A stretch of 64,000 nucleotides of DNA, taken from Candidatus Leptovillus affinis (GTDB lineage: Bacteria > Chloroflexota > Anaerolineae > Promineifilales > Promineifilaceae). The stretch covers positions 1,612,001-1,676,000 of the forward strand of contig JADIYP010000006.1 in NCBI GenBank assembly GCA_016705235.1, in the 5' to 3' direction. This document shows positions 37,108 through 46,567 of the stretch, one piece after another; positions within the stretch are counted from its first letter, which is position 1, and every line of letters begins with the position of its first letter. A program made the position numbers and the translations under genes. A model generated the notes under the pieces. It was given only the letters and a program-made list of their open reading frames with translations. It was not told where the DNA came from and made no database searches.

Positions 37108-38318
37108 GTTCGATCCTCTTCGATCCAGGTTAACATTTCCCGCGAACTATCGACCATGCTGGTCAGCAGAGGCTGCGGGATAAGCGCCTGAGTAGAGACA
37201 TCGCTCACAGCTTTTTCAAATGCTTCAATCATGCGCAGGGTAACAACTTCGGTGAGTTTGACGTTGGCATCGCGGCGCATGGCCAGGATGTTTTGGGTAA
37301 TGCTTTCGATGATCTCGATCTGCGCCCGCGCGCGCGCCCGCTTGAGCCGGCTTTCGGCGTCGGCTTCGGCTTCGGCCTGGCGGCGCAAAATTTCGCTTTG
37401 CCACCGGGCCTGCCATTGTTTAATGCGCTGGGCGGATACTTCTTCCGATAGATAGAGGCTGCTGGTTCCCACGTTCAAAATTTGAATGCCGGAAAGCTGC
37501 TCGTTTTGCGCCAGCAAGCGTTGGATACGCTGCCGAATATCGTGCAGCGGACCAATGCCGCTGGCGTCGACTTCATAAAATTCATCGAGGGGGAATGCGG
37601 CAATTTCGTTGGCCAGCAAGGCCGCCGCTCTGGGAGTTACCTGGTTAGACCACCGGCGCAGGCTGTCGCCAGAACTCACGCTGCTGGCATAATTAACCTG
37701 GAAGATAGCTTCCGAGTCGAACGGGTACACGTCGCTGTCTGGCGCAAGCTGGGGGTCGTCTTGCAAGATGCGAAAGAGGACAAAAATGTCTAGCTCTACC
37801 GGAATACCATCGCGGGTATTGGCTTTCACGCGCTGCGATCGGGTGTGGCGTCGGAGATCGATCACCTGGGAAACCGCTTCACCTTTGTAGAGAACGACAA
37901 ATCCGGCGCCGACGGCGCGGGAAAATTGGACGCCTTTGACGAGGGCCAGGGCTTGGTGGCTGCGGGTGATGCCGCTGCGCAAAGAAGTGAAACTGGGGGG
38001 TAGGTTGGCGAGATGGGGCGGCACGGCCGTTTTCTCTTTGGCGCGTGTCAGTCGGGTTGCGGGGGCCGGCCGCCGGGGAGCCACCAGATAATTGCGCCAC
38101 AGCAGGCGCAGCCCTTCGGCCCAGCCTTCGCTGCCGGGAATGGGCAGCACAAAAATGGCGTAATACAACAACCCCAAGATGAAGGCGACAAAAACGGCCG
38201 TGGCCCACCAAAACATCCCAAACTGGCCAAACGGGAAACCGGTGGCGTCGTGCAGCACAAACCCAATCGCGCCGGCTACAATCACGGCAACAACCAGACC
38301 CGCAACGCCAAATTCCAA
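37104..38318 (-). CDS. SPFH/band-7 membrane protein 1
   Basis: A 404-residue protein with two N-terminal membrane spans (GLVVAVIVAGAIGFVL and WWATAVFVAFILGLLYYAI), an SPFH domain (GAGFVVLYKGEAVSQVIDLR, ANTRDGIPVELDIFVLFRI) and an Arg/Ala/Glu coiled coil (RRQAEAEADAESRLKRARAR). It is a paralogue of the following gene, with which it shares an ATGA overlap. The paired arrangement suggests a heteromeric membrane scaffold, as in HflKC-like complexes; that is inference. The TTG start at 38316-38318 is uncertain: the frame is open for a few codons upstream without ATG or a good ribosome-binding site. Confidence 0.78.
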   Translation of the reverse strand: MEFGVAGLVVAVIVAGAIGFVLHDATGFPFGQFGMFWWATAVFVAFILGLLYYAIFVLPIPGSEGWAEGLRLLWRNYLVAPRRPAPATRLTRAKEKTAVPPHLANLPPSFTSLRSGITRSHQALALVKGVQFSRAVGAGFVVLYKGEAVSQVIDLRRHTRSQRVKANTRDGIPVELDIFVLFRILQDDPQLAPDSDVYPFDSEAIFQVNYASSVSSGDSLRRWSNQVTPRAAALLANEIAAFPLDEFYEVDASGIGPLHDIRQRIQRLLAQNEQLSGIQILNVGTSSLYLSEEVSAQRIKQWQARWQSEILRRQAEAEADAESRLKRARARAQIEIIESITQNILAMRRDANVKLTEVVTLRMIEAFEKAVSDVSTQALIPQPLLTSMVDSSREMLTWIEEDRT

Positions 38319-38431
38319 TCGCTGTTTTTCGGGGATGCCTGCCCTTTTTCAAAACTGTACCATCCTGATGAAATAGGTGCTTGTGATCGCTGGCAACTAT
38401 ACCATAAGTTGGGCAACTTTGGGTATGCCCG

Positions 38432-38459
38432 TTGACGCTGGGAAGAAGCCTGTTATAAT
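38432..38459 (+). promoter_or_regulatory. Sigma-70-type promoter of tRNA-Val
   Basis: TTGACG (38432-38437) and TATAAT (38454-38459) with a 16-bp spacer, 26 bp before the mature tRNA 5' end. Confidence 0.75.
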
Positions 38460-38484
38460 TTGGCCGTACTTAACAAAGGTATAC

Positions 38485-38558
<74 letters not shown>

Positions 38559-38613
38559 TAGTTTGGATGACGGCCGTGCCGTCATTTTTGTTTTAAACGC
38601 TCCCCCCACGCCA

Positions 38614-39735
38614 TCACGACAACAACCTGTCCACCTTAGACCGCACCACCATCATCACCATTTCCGTGGTCTTAAATTTGCCCCGCGTGCGGCCTAATTG
38701 AAAATTCGCCAGCGTAAAGTTTGGCGGCACGTCCGGCAGGTCAGTCTCCGGCTTGCGCACCAGCGCCAGCGCTTTGGTGGGGCAGGTGGATACGCACAAC
38801 CCACAGCCAATGCAGCGATCCAGATTCAACACGGCCGTTTCCGCCACCATTTCCACCGCATCCATCTGGCAGCGGCGCGTACATGCGCCACAACCATTAC
38901 ACAACGCCGCATCCACCTCCGCAAAGAACGCCGATGCCAACACGCTTGCCGGCTGCGGATGCAGTTTCGCGCTGCGCAGCACGCCGCAGCAGTCGCCGCA
39001 GCAGCAGCAAATAAACGACGCTTTCTGCGAATTACTCGGCTGCAGCACCAATCCGGCGCGATTGGCCTGCTTCAAGATTTTCAGGGCTTCCTCCTGGTCA
39101 ATCTCCCGCCCCAGGCCATTGCGCTGGTAATAATCGGCCGCCGTGCCAAAAGACAGGCAGGTTTCCAACGGTTTTTTGCACCCTTCGCCCACCGTCTGCC
39201 GCTCCTGGCGGCAAATGCAAGGGGCCACCACAATATGCTTTTGTGAGCGCACCAATTCTTCCGCCTGCTCATAAATCATCACTTCCTGGTTGGCGGCGAT
39301 GCTTTGCCCCACGGGGATTGTGCGAATTTGCGGCGCTTTCTGCCAGACATCGTGGGCGGCTAACGTGGGCAAATACTCCTCAAAGTCACGCACCAATTCC
39401 GGCGTCAGGCGGTTGACCTGAAATTCCCAAATGCCCACCACAAAATGCAGCGCCGAGTATTTTGGCAGCCCTTCTCGTGGGTGATAGGCGTAAATAAGCC
39501 CTTTGGCTTCCATTTCTTGCAGCATTTGCGCGGTTTCCGGCACGGACCAATGGGCGCGGCGGGCGACAACTTTGGCTTCTTCCGGCAAAACGGTCAGGCA
39601 CATGGCCAGTTCCGCTTCTTCCGGGCTAAACAGGCGGCGCAAAATGCGCAGTTCAACGCCAGATTCAGTTGGCGGGTAGCCGCCGGGCAGGTTATCCAGG
39701 TGATGGGCCAGTTGTTGGTATAGGTCTTGGGGCAT
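38614..39735 (-). CDS. 4Fe-4S protein with Cys-rich domain and two ferredoxin clusters
   Basis: A 373-residue protein. The N-terminal third is helical with a winged-helix-like segment (HWSVPETAQMLQEMEAKGLI). The middle has APCICRQERQ, GCKKPLETCLSFG and the unusual FICCCCGDCCGVLRS. The C-terminus holds two classical clusters, CNGCGACTRRCQMDAV and CIGCGLCVSTCPTKAL. Such proteins occur beside Hdr or other redox modules in anaerobes, but the reaction is unknown. The ATG at 39733-39735 follows AAGGAAAC; an in-frame start 51 bp upstream lacks a ribosome-binding site. A palindromic operator identical to that of the hdrCB-like operon lies 67 bp upstream, so the two loci are probably co-regulated. Confidence 0.82.
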   Translation of the reverse strand: MPQDLYQQLAHHLDNLPGGYPPTESGVELRILRRLFSPEEAELAMCLTVLPEEAKVVARRAHWSVPETAQMLQEMEAKGLIYAYHPREGLPKYSALHFVVGIWEFQVNRLTPELVRDFEEYLPTLAAHDVWQKAPQIRTIPVGQSIAANQEVMIYEQAEELVRSQKHIVVAPCICRQERQTVGEGCKKPLETCLSFGTAADYYQRNGLGREIDQEEALKILKQANRAGLVLQPSNSQKASFICCCCGDCCGVLRSAKLHPQPASVLASAFFAEVDAALCNGCGACTRRCQMDAVEMVAETAVLNLDRCIGCGLCVSTCPTKALALVRKPETDLPDVPPNFTLANFQLGRTRGKFKTTEMVMMVVRSKVDRLLS

Positions 39736-39801
39736 GATTGTTTCCTTGTCGAGTGGATTTGTCTTGGGAGGATGGTAACAATGCACACGGCCGTTTCACA
39801 A

Positions 39802-39815
39802 GTGACAATTGTCAC
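39802..39815. promoter_or_regulatory. Palindromic operator GTGACAATTGTCAC
   Basis: A perfect 14-bp palindrome upstream of the Fe-S gene, with the same TGACAATTGTCA core found twice upstream of the hdrCB-like operon at 1622 and 1645. Confidence 0.55.
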
Positions 39816-39843
39816 CTATATGTTGCCGCCCAACCTGGTAGGC

Positions 39844-39876
39844 ATAAAAAAACGGCCGTTCGCGTGAACGGCCGTT
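39844..39876 (-). terminator. Terminator with palindrome stems, downstream of lpd
   Basis: AACGGCCGTTC (39851-39861) pairs with GAACGGCCGTT (39866-39876) around a four-base loop. On the minus strand a run of seven T follows. Both arms are copies of the iterated palindrome. It would end minus-strand transcription coming from lpd. Confidence 0.65.
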
Positions 39877-39924
39877 CATGTCCACAGACCATAAACAGGC
39901 CAAAGACCTGCTAACGGCAAATTT

Positions 39925-40068
39925 TGGGTCTTTGGGATTTCATGAGGTTTGGGCTGATGCGTGATACGTGATACGTGATACGTGATACGTGATGCGTGAA
40001 ACCTCTCTGGTCACGCATCACGCTTCACCCATCGGGGCCTATTAACCCCCTGAGTTCCTGAAGAACCC
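39925..40068. repeat. Dispersed repeat family A (copy 2)
   Basis: Bounded by GGGTCTTTGGGATTTCATG and TTCCTGAAGAACCC. It contains four consecutive GTGATACGTGATAC-type units before ACCTCTCTGGTCACGCATC, an expansion not present in the other copies. It is inverted relative to copy 1. Confidence 0.8.
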
Positions 40069-40074
40069 AAATTC

Positions 40075-41547
<1,473 letters not shown>

Positions 41548-41625
41548 TTACAGATTATACCCCATCCAGAGGTTGGGGCATCTCGCCAAACACGGCCGTG
41601 CTTTTAGCTCTTTTTGGTAAAGTGT

Positions 41626-41631
41626 TATAAT
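41626..41631 (+). promoter_or_regulatory. -10 box of a probably leaderless gene
   Basis: TATAAT ends only seven bases before the ATG at 41639, so transcription would start at or next to the start codon. No ribosome-binding site is present in the gap. No convincing -35 element is seen. Confidence 0.5.
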
Positions 41632-41638
41632 CGCCCAC

Positions 41639-42442
41639 ATGGGTTTTCCGATTTGGACATTATGGGGCATGGCCCTGAGTTCTGTTGGCGCGTTGCTCGC
41701 GGTTGGCCTGGCGCTGGCCGCCCAATCGCCCAAGTTTCTGGTGCGCATGCGCCTGGCCGGGTATCGGCTGGATTTACGCGCCCGTGCTTTTACGGGCTAT
41801 GGCTTTGCCCTGATCCTGCTGGCCTTTGGCTTTTTCCTGGCAGGTGTGCCCATTGGCGGCATCGTCACCGGCGTGCCGACGGCCGTCGCCGAACTCACGC
41901 CGACGCCAGAAAATGATGGCCTGGAAATCATCGGCGGGGCAGTTGAGACGCCGCCCACCTCTGCGGCCACCCGCCCCAACTCTCTGACGCCCGCCAGCGG
42001 CGCGTTTGGCGGCCCACCGCCCAGCGCAGCCACCGAAACAGCCGCCGCCCTGACCGCTGGAAACGAAATCAGCGCCACGCTGGAAACAACCACCGGAACC
42101 CTGATTCCCGGTCCGGCGGCCACGCCAACGGCCGTTGCCAGCACACCCACGCGCACGCCTTCCCCCACAGCAACCCCCACAGCCACGCCCACCATCACCC
42201 CCACGCCAACCCTCACGCCCACACCGATAGAGGGTAAAACGGCCGTCATTGATGTGGGCGGTGGCACTGTCTGGCTGCGCCGTTCCCCGGATGGGCAAAA
42301 CCTGACCATTCTCAACCACGGCGATACGGTCATCTTGCTTGGCGGGCACGCCAATCGCGCGGGCAGCCTCTGGCAAGAAGTGCAAACCGTCCAGGGCGAG
42401 TTAGGCTGGATTCAGGCCAACTTCCTCATCAGCAGCAATTAA
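41639..42442 (+). CDS. Membrane-anchored SH3-domain protein
   Basis: A 267-residue protein with two N-terminal membrane spans (WGMALSSVGALLAVGLALAA and GFALILLAFGFFLAGVPIGG). A long Thr/Pro/Ala linker follows (about residues 80-200, with TPTPTLTPTPIEG), then a bacterial SH3-like domain at the C-terminus (GGTVWLRRSPDGQNLTIL, DTVILLGG, GELGWIQANFL). SH3b domains usually bind peptidoglycan, so the protein probably displays a wall-binding module outside the membrane. Such linkers are common in Chloroflexota surface proteins. The start lies directly behind a TATAAT, suggesting a leaderless mRNA. Confidence 0.8.
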   Translation: MGFPIWTLWGMALSSVGALLAVGLALAAQSPKFLVRMRLAGYRLDLRARAFTGYGFALILLAFGFFLAGVPIGGIVTGVPTAVAELTPTPENDGLEIIGGAVETPPTSAATRPNSLTPASGAFGGPPPSAATETAAALTAGNEISATLETTTGTLIPGPAATPTAVASTPTRTPSPTATPTATPTITPTPTLTPTPIEGKTAVIDVGGGTVWLRRSPDGQNLTILNHGDTVILLGGHANRAGSLWQEVQTVQGELGWIQANFLISSN

Positions 42443-42459
42443 CCGACAGCCGGCGGCGG

Positions 42460-43518
42460 TCACCTGCTGGCGGCTAAATACGCTTCCAGCGCCTCCACAT
42501 TGGCCGGTAAGGTAAGCGGCGGGGTGGCCTGATCAACGGCCGTCGCCGGATCCTTCAGCCCGTGACCGGTGAGAATGCAGACGGCCGTTTTGCCCACCGG
42601 GTCAATCTCGCCCAATTCAATCTGCTGCTTCAACGCCGCCAGCCCGGTCGCCGAAGCCGGCTCTACAAATACCCCTTCCAGGCGGGCCAACAGCTTCCAG
42701 CTTTCCAGGATTTTGGCGTCGGTAACGGCCGTGATAATCCCTCCAGACTCATCCAACGCTTCCAACGCCTGATGCCAACGCGCCGGATTGCCAATGCGAA
42801 TGGCCGTCGCCAACGTTTCCGGCTTTTCCACCACATGCCCCAACACAATCGGAGCCGAGCCGGCCGCCTGACCGCCCAAAATGCGCGGCAGCCCCTTGCC
42901 ATACTGCTTATACCCCATCCAATAAGCCGAGATATTACCCGCATTCCCCACCGGCAGGCAGTGCCAATCCGGCGCCTGCCCACCCAACTGATCGATAATT
43001 TCAAACGAGCCAGTTTTTTGCCCTTCCAAACGCCAGGGATTCACCGAATTCACCAGAGCGATGGGCAGCCGCTCCACAATCGCCCGCACCATATCCAGCC
43101 CGTCGTCAAACGAGCCGTTGATGCTGATAACTTCCGCCCCATAAGCCAGGGAAGCGGCCAATTTGCCCAAAGCAATTTTGCCTTCGGGGACCAATACCAG
43201 GCAGCGCAGCCCGGCCCGCGCCGCATAAGCTGCGGCGCTGGCTGCCGTATTGCCCGTGCTGGCGCAAATCACCGTCTTGGCCCCTTCGCGCACAGCCTGA
43301 GTGATTGCCGCCGTCATCCCCCGGTCCTTAAACGAACCGGTCGGGTTCAGCCCTTCGTATTTCAGATACAGCTTCAGGCCAGCCTTGGGCGCAATCTGTT
43401 CCGCCAACCGGTCGGCGCGAATTAAGGGCGTATTGCCCTCATTCAAGGTCACAATCTGCACGTCATCGTCAAAGGGCAAATACGCCCGGTATTGTTGAAT
43501 AACGCCTTGCCATCTCAT
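42460..43518 (-). CDS. thrC: Threonine synthase
   Basis: A 352-residue fold-type II PLP enzyme that converts O-phosphohomoserine to threonine. Key blocks are TLNEGNTPLIRADRL, YEGLNPTGSFKDRGM (PLP lysine), CASTGNTAASAAAYAARAG, PVGNAGNISAYWMGYK (phosphate-binding GNAGN) and VEPASATGLAAL. The length suits the shorter ThrC class. The ATG at 43516-43518 is chosen because GAAGGTGA lies at good spacing; an in-frame GTG nine bases upstream overlaps that site. Other threonine-pathway genes are not in the window. Confidence 0.93.
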   Translation of the reverse strand: MRWQGVIQQYRAYLPFDDDVQIVTLNEGNTPLIRADRLAEQIAPKAGLKLYLKYEGLNPTGSFKDRGMTAAITQAVREGAKTVICASTGNTAASAAAYAARAGLRCLVLVPEGKIALGKLAASLAYGAEVISINGSFDDGLDMVRAIVERLPIALVNSVNPWRLEGQKTGSFEIIDQLGGQAPDWHCLPVGNAGNISAYWMGYKQYGKGLPRILGGQAAGSAPIVLGHVVEKPETLATAIRIGNPARWHQALEALDESGGIITAVTDAKILESWKLLARLEGVFVEPASATGLAALKQQIELGEIDPVGKTAVCILTGHGLKDPATAVDQATPPLTLPANVEALEAYLAASR

Positions 43519-43636
43519 CTTGTTCACTCACCTTCCATGAAAAGGTGCAGCGTAGGCTGCACCTTTCTAAAATAATTAACTCATGCTACTTGAAAACCCT
43601 ATTGGTCTTTAAGAAAATAATCAGGCAATGAGCTGG

Positions 43637-43727
43637 TCATTCTGAGCGGAGTCTTCGGAGCGAAGAATCCCCACAACTTGGTCATTCTAAGCAAATGGGA
43701 TGCTTCGGAGGACCTCAGCATGACACG
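43637..43727. repeat. GTCATTCTGAGCG / CAGCATGACACG repeat
   Basis: A diverged copy of the CATGCTGAGCG...GAATGACG dispersed element also found at 18.8-19.0 kb. It contains GTCATTCTGAGCGGAGTC, AGCGAAGAATCCCC and GATGCTTCGGAGGACCTCAG. Confidence 0.6.
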
Positions 43728-43797
43728 CCTCACGATTACCGGATTAATTTTTTAATCTGCAAAAGGGTTTTGCCGATCGTGGTGTTTTCCAGAGGTC

Positions 43798-43959
43798 GAA
43801 TAAACCCTTAGGGTTTAAACCCGCTACCAATCATTTCAGGGTCTTTAGGATTTCGTGGGGTCAGGCGTGAAGCGTGATGCGTATTGCGTGAGGTCTCTCT
43901 GGTCACGCAACACGCTTCACGCATCATTGGGTGTCAACCCCCTGAAATCCCAAAGAACC
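43798..43959. repeat. Dispersed repeat family A (copy 3) with CCCTTAGGGTTT site
   Basis: Family-A boundaries are GGGTCTTTAGGATTTCGTG (from 43839) and CTGAAATCCCAAAGAACC (to 43959). The core hairpin is GCGTGAAGCGTG...CACGCTTCACGC. AAACCCTTAGGGTTTAAACC (43802-43821) belongs to the CCCTAAGGG family. These repeats and the preceding element fill 43519-44003. Confidence 0.75.
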
Positions 43960-44003
43960 TCATTTCATTAAGTTTGCCGGAAATCGGCCAACCTGGCAAC
44001 CCC

Positions 44004-44966
44004 TTAGCCCCCAGGAATAATCAACGCCTGCCCGGCAAAAATTACATACGGCGAAGGGATGTCGTTGGCCTCCGCGATTGCCAACCAGGGCACGCCATAC
44101 TGCGCCGCAATGCCAAAAATGGTTTCGCCAAATTTGACGACATGGGTGAATTCAGGCGTTGGTCCCGGTGCGTTCACCGGAATCTTCAGCGTTTGCCCGA
44201 CGACAATTTGATTGGGGTTCACCAGCCCGTTGGCTTCGGCGATTTGCACCCAACTCACGCCAAATTTTTGGCCGATGCGGAAAAGGTTGTCGCCTGGCTG
44301 CACATCGTAGTAGGTGATGCTGCCTGGCGGCATGGCGGTGGCGGTTGGTAAGGGTACGCTGGTGGGAGGTTGTCCGGTGGTGGGTGGTATTTTAATGGTT
44401 TGTCCGGCGACAATGCCGTTGGGGTTGGTTAGACCGTTGTATTGGGCCAGCGTCACCCAGGAAACGCCATATTGCAGGCCAATGCGAAACAGGTTTTCCC
44501 CTGGTTGGACGACGTGGGTTATTTCTGTCGTGGTGGTTCCAGCGGCTGCGGTTGGCGCTTCTGCCACGGCCGTTCCATCAGCCGCCACGGCCGTTCCGTC
44601 AGCCGCCACGGCCGTTCCGTCGGCCGCCACGGCCGTTTCCACCGTCGGCGCAGGCGCATTCTCAATCGGTGTCGTGGCTGTGGGAACCGCCGGAAGCGCG
44701 GTAGGCATGGGGGTAACGGCCGTTTCCGCCGACGGTTGAGCTTCTGGCGCTGTGGTTTCTTCTGGCGCAGCCGGGTAAGCCGCCCCAATCGTCGGCGCAC
44801 CATCGCCGGCAATGCCGCCGCCTACATTGGGGTCGCTAAAATCCAGGCCGGAAACGGCCGTGGGCGATACACTGGCATCCGGAGATGGCCGTTCACAAGC
44901 CGTCAGCAGCCAGCCAGCGCCTAATAAAAAAATCGTTAACCATATAAAACGATGTCGAGAAACCAT
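44004..44966 (-). CDS. LysM-repeat lipoprotein
   Basis: A 320-residue lipoprotein: signal peptide IFLLGAGWLLTAC (Cys24), then a disordered Ala/Thr/Pro region to about residue 145, then three LysM domains, each with a VQPGENLFRIGLQYGVSW-like start and a VGQTLKIP-like end (about 150-195, 220-262, 275-318). LysM domains bind N-acetylglucosamine chains, so the protein should tether to peptidoglycan outside the membrane. The disordered region contains GTAVAADGTAVAADGTAVAA, encoded by a 21-bp tandem repeat (44566-44636) with an ACGGCCGT palindrome in every unit. Confidence 0.88.
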   Translation of the reverse strand: MVSRHRFIWLTIFLLGAGWLLTACERPSPDASVSPTAVSGLDFSDPNVGGGIAGDGAPTIGAAYPAAPEETTAPEAQPSAETAVTPMPTALPAVPTATTPIENAPAPTVETAVAADGTAVAADGTAVAADGTAVAEAPTAAAGTTTTEITHVVQPGENLFRIGLQYGVSWVTLAQYNGLTNPNGIVAGQTIKIPPTTGQPPTSVPLPTATAMPPGSITYYDVQPGDNLFRIGQKFGVSWVQIAEANGLVNPNQIVVGQTLKIPVNAPGPTPEFTHVVKFGETIFGIAAQYGVPWLAIAEANDIPSPYVIFAGQALIIPGG

Positions 44967-45090
44967 ATCCTTACCTCCACAGCACGCACCGGGTTTTCAT
45001 CCGATTGGTCAGAATCTGAATCACTGCTTGATAACACCCACATCGACTTTGCCAAACCATAATTTATCACCTTTTTTGCTTTACGTAAAT

Positions 45091-45250
45091 TGACATACTC
45101 CTAGGGCTAAAAACGCCTGGGATTCTTGGCTTCAAGCAAGGGATGCGATCATCTCTGATCGTCTAACTCCCTCTAAGCTCGGAGTCGATGCCCCAACTCC
45201 TAACATCATGATAGCTTCACGCCTGATATTCCTGGCGGCGTTGTGGTCAC
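45091..45250 (-). ncRNA. Putative TnpB omega RNA (reRNA)
   Basis: TnpB guide RNAs overlap the 3' end of tnpB and run through the right end; the flanking host DNA supplies the guide. Here the scaffold would end at 45091 and the guide would be the minus-strand read of roughly 45090-45073 (beginning ATTTACGTAAAGC). The limits are inferred from the family, not from RNA data. Confidence 0.45.
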
Positions 45251-46334
45251 GTCCGATTTCCAGTCCACATTCATTGCACACGAACCAACGTTCCTGCAGC
45301 TCAATCGCCTGCCGATGCCCACAGCAAGAACAGGTTTGACTGGTCGGTTCCCACCGCCCAATCTTGACCACCTGCTTACCGCTCATGTGTGCTACATGCT
45401 CAAGAATGAGCGCAAACTGGGCGAAGCCGAGGTCGCTCACTTTCCTGCCCCACAACTTCTTCATGCCGTGCAAGTTGAGGGTTTCAAATCCTAAAACGTC
45501 ATATTCGTCGCAAAGCTGGTGGGCGAGTTTGAAATGCGCGTCACGCCGTTGGTTGGCTACTTTGTCATGGGCCAGAACCAGCTGGCGTTTCGCCTTCCGG
45601 CGATTGTTGGAACCAACCTGTTTGCGGGCTAGCTGGCGATTGAGACAGCCTATTTCAGACAAGTTGGCTTTCAGACACTCAGGTGACAGATGTTCTCCAC
45701 CTTCGTCATCAGTGAGGAACGTTTTCAATCCAAAGTCGAAACCGCCGATTTTACCCGTGCTGACTTCCACTTGTGGGTTGCTAATTTCCTCGATGACAGA
45801 AAAACAAACGAACAGCCTGCCTGCCTGGTCCCGTTTGACCGTGACCGTCTTGATGTTGCCGTTGATGGGCCGTGAAAGAGCAAACTTGTAGTTTCGGCCG
45901 TTCAGCCGCAGGCGATTGCCACCCAGCAGTTTCCAACCGGCCTGCTTGAGCGTGAAGGACTTGTATTTCTTCACCTTCTTGAAGCGTGGTGGACCGGTCT
46001 TGATGCTCAACTCTCCACGACGATAGGCGAAGAAACGCATGTAGGCTTTATCCAGCCGCTCAACAACGTCCTGAACTGCCTGACTGCCAACTAACTGCCA
46101 GTAGCCAAACCGTTCGGTGCGCCTCATCCTGGCTATATGGCTCATCAGACGGTGTTTGTTAATGTACTTGCCCGTCAAGCGATGGTAACGTTTCTGGACA
46201 GCAAGCGCATGATTCCAGATGTTCCCGGCCACATCGATCTGCTGGTGCAGGCGCTTGTCCCGCTTGCTGGCGTACAGCCTGTACTTGTATGTCCGTCTAA
46301 TCTTCACAGGTTGCGGTAACTTGGCAGAACGCAT
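45132..46334 (-). CDS. tnpB: RNA-guided nuclease TnpB (OrfB)
   Basis: A 400-residue TnpB. The N-terminus is RRTYKYRLYASKRDKRLHQQ. The RuvC-like active site is complete: Asp in GGFDFGLKTFLTD, Glu in VLGFETLNLHGMKKL and Asp in EIGRDHNAARNI. A zinc ribbon (CSCCG, then CNECG) lies between the last two. TnpB cuts DNA guided by the RNA from its own right end. The ATG at 46332-46334 is the first in a conserved context; the open frame extends slightly upstream. No frame damage is seen, so it may be active. The gene lacks the ACGGCCGT palindromes common in its surroundings. Confidence 0.9.
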   Translation of the reverse strand: MRSAKLPQPVKIRRTYKYRLYASKRDKRLHQQIDVAGNIWNHALAVQKRYHRLTGKYINKHRLMSHIARMRRTERFGYWQLVGSQAVQDVVERLDKAYMRFFAYRRGELSIKTGPPRFKKVKKYKSFTLKQAGWKLLGGNRLRLNGRNYKFALSRPINGNIKTVTVKRDQAGRLFVCFSVIEEISNPQVEVSTGKIGGFDFGLKTFLTDDEGGEHLSPECLKANLSEIGCLNRQLARKQVGSNNRRKAKRQLVLAHDKVANQRRDAHFKLAHQLCDEYDVLGFETLNLHGMKKLWGRKVSDLGFAQFALILEHVAHMSGKQVVKIGRWEPTSQTCSCCGHRQAIELQERWFVCNECGLEIGRDHNAARNIRREAIMMLGVGASTPSLEGVRRSEMIASLA

Positions 46335-46567
46335 GTACCAATTATACAGCAGACAACTTAGCACGCACGAGGAATCCAGCTAAAGCTGCCGCCCTGTCGG
46401 TCGTAAGAACAAGCCGCTTATGCTTGTAGTGTGCGCAGCCGAATTATCCCACCGCTGAAGCTGGTGGGCTTTACCGGCTTTTTCCGTAAAAGCAGCCTTT
46501 CAGGCAGATCCCGTTACCCCGATCCCATCTTGCCAGAAACCATTCCCGTTTGTTACACTATGCCATC

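Larger units (their letters stand above)
45091..46480 (-). mobile_element. IS200/IS605-group element carrying only tnpB (IS1341-like)
   Basis: The element contains one gene, tnpB, and no tnpA. Its right end on the minus strand is a hairpin-rich tail (GAATCCCAGGCGTTTTTAGC) finishing in GGAGTATGTCA at 45091, the usual form for this group. The left end is less certain; a hairpin CCCACCGCTGAAGCTGGTGGG at 46448-46468 marks its vicinity. No target duplication is expected for this family. It would need TnpA in trans to move. Confidence 0.65.

Noticed and set aside
44302..44940. Plus-strand frames opposite the LysM lipoprotein
   Set aside because: They are complements of the Ala/Thr-rich repeat and LysM codons; the minus-strand product has a signal peptide and three domains.
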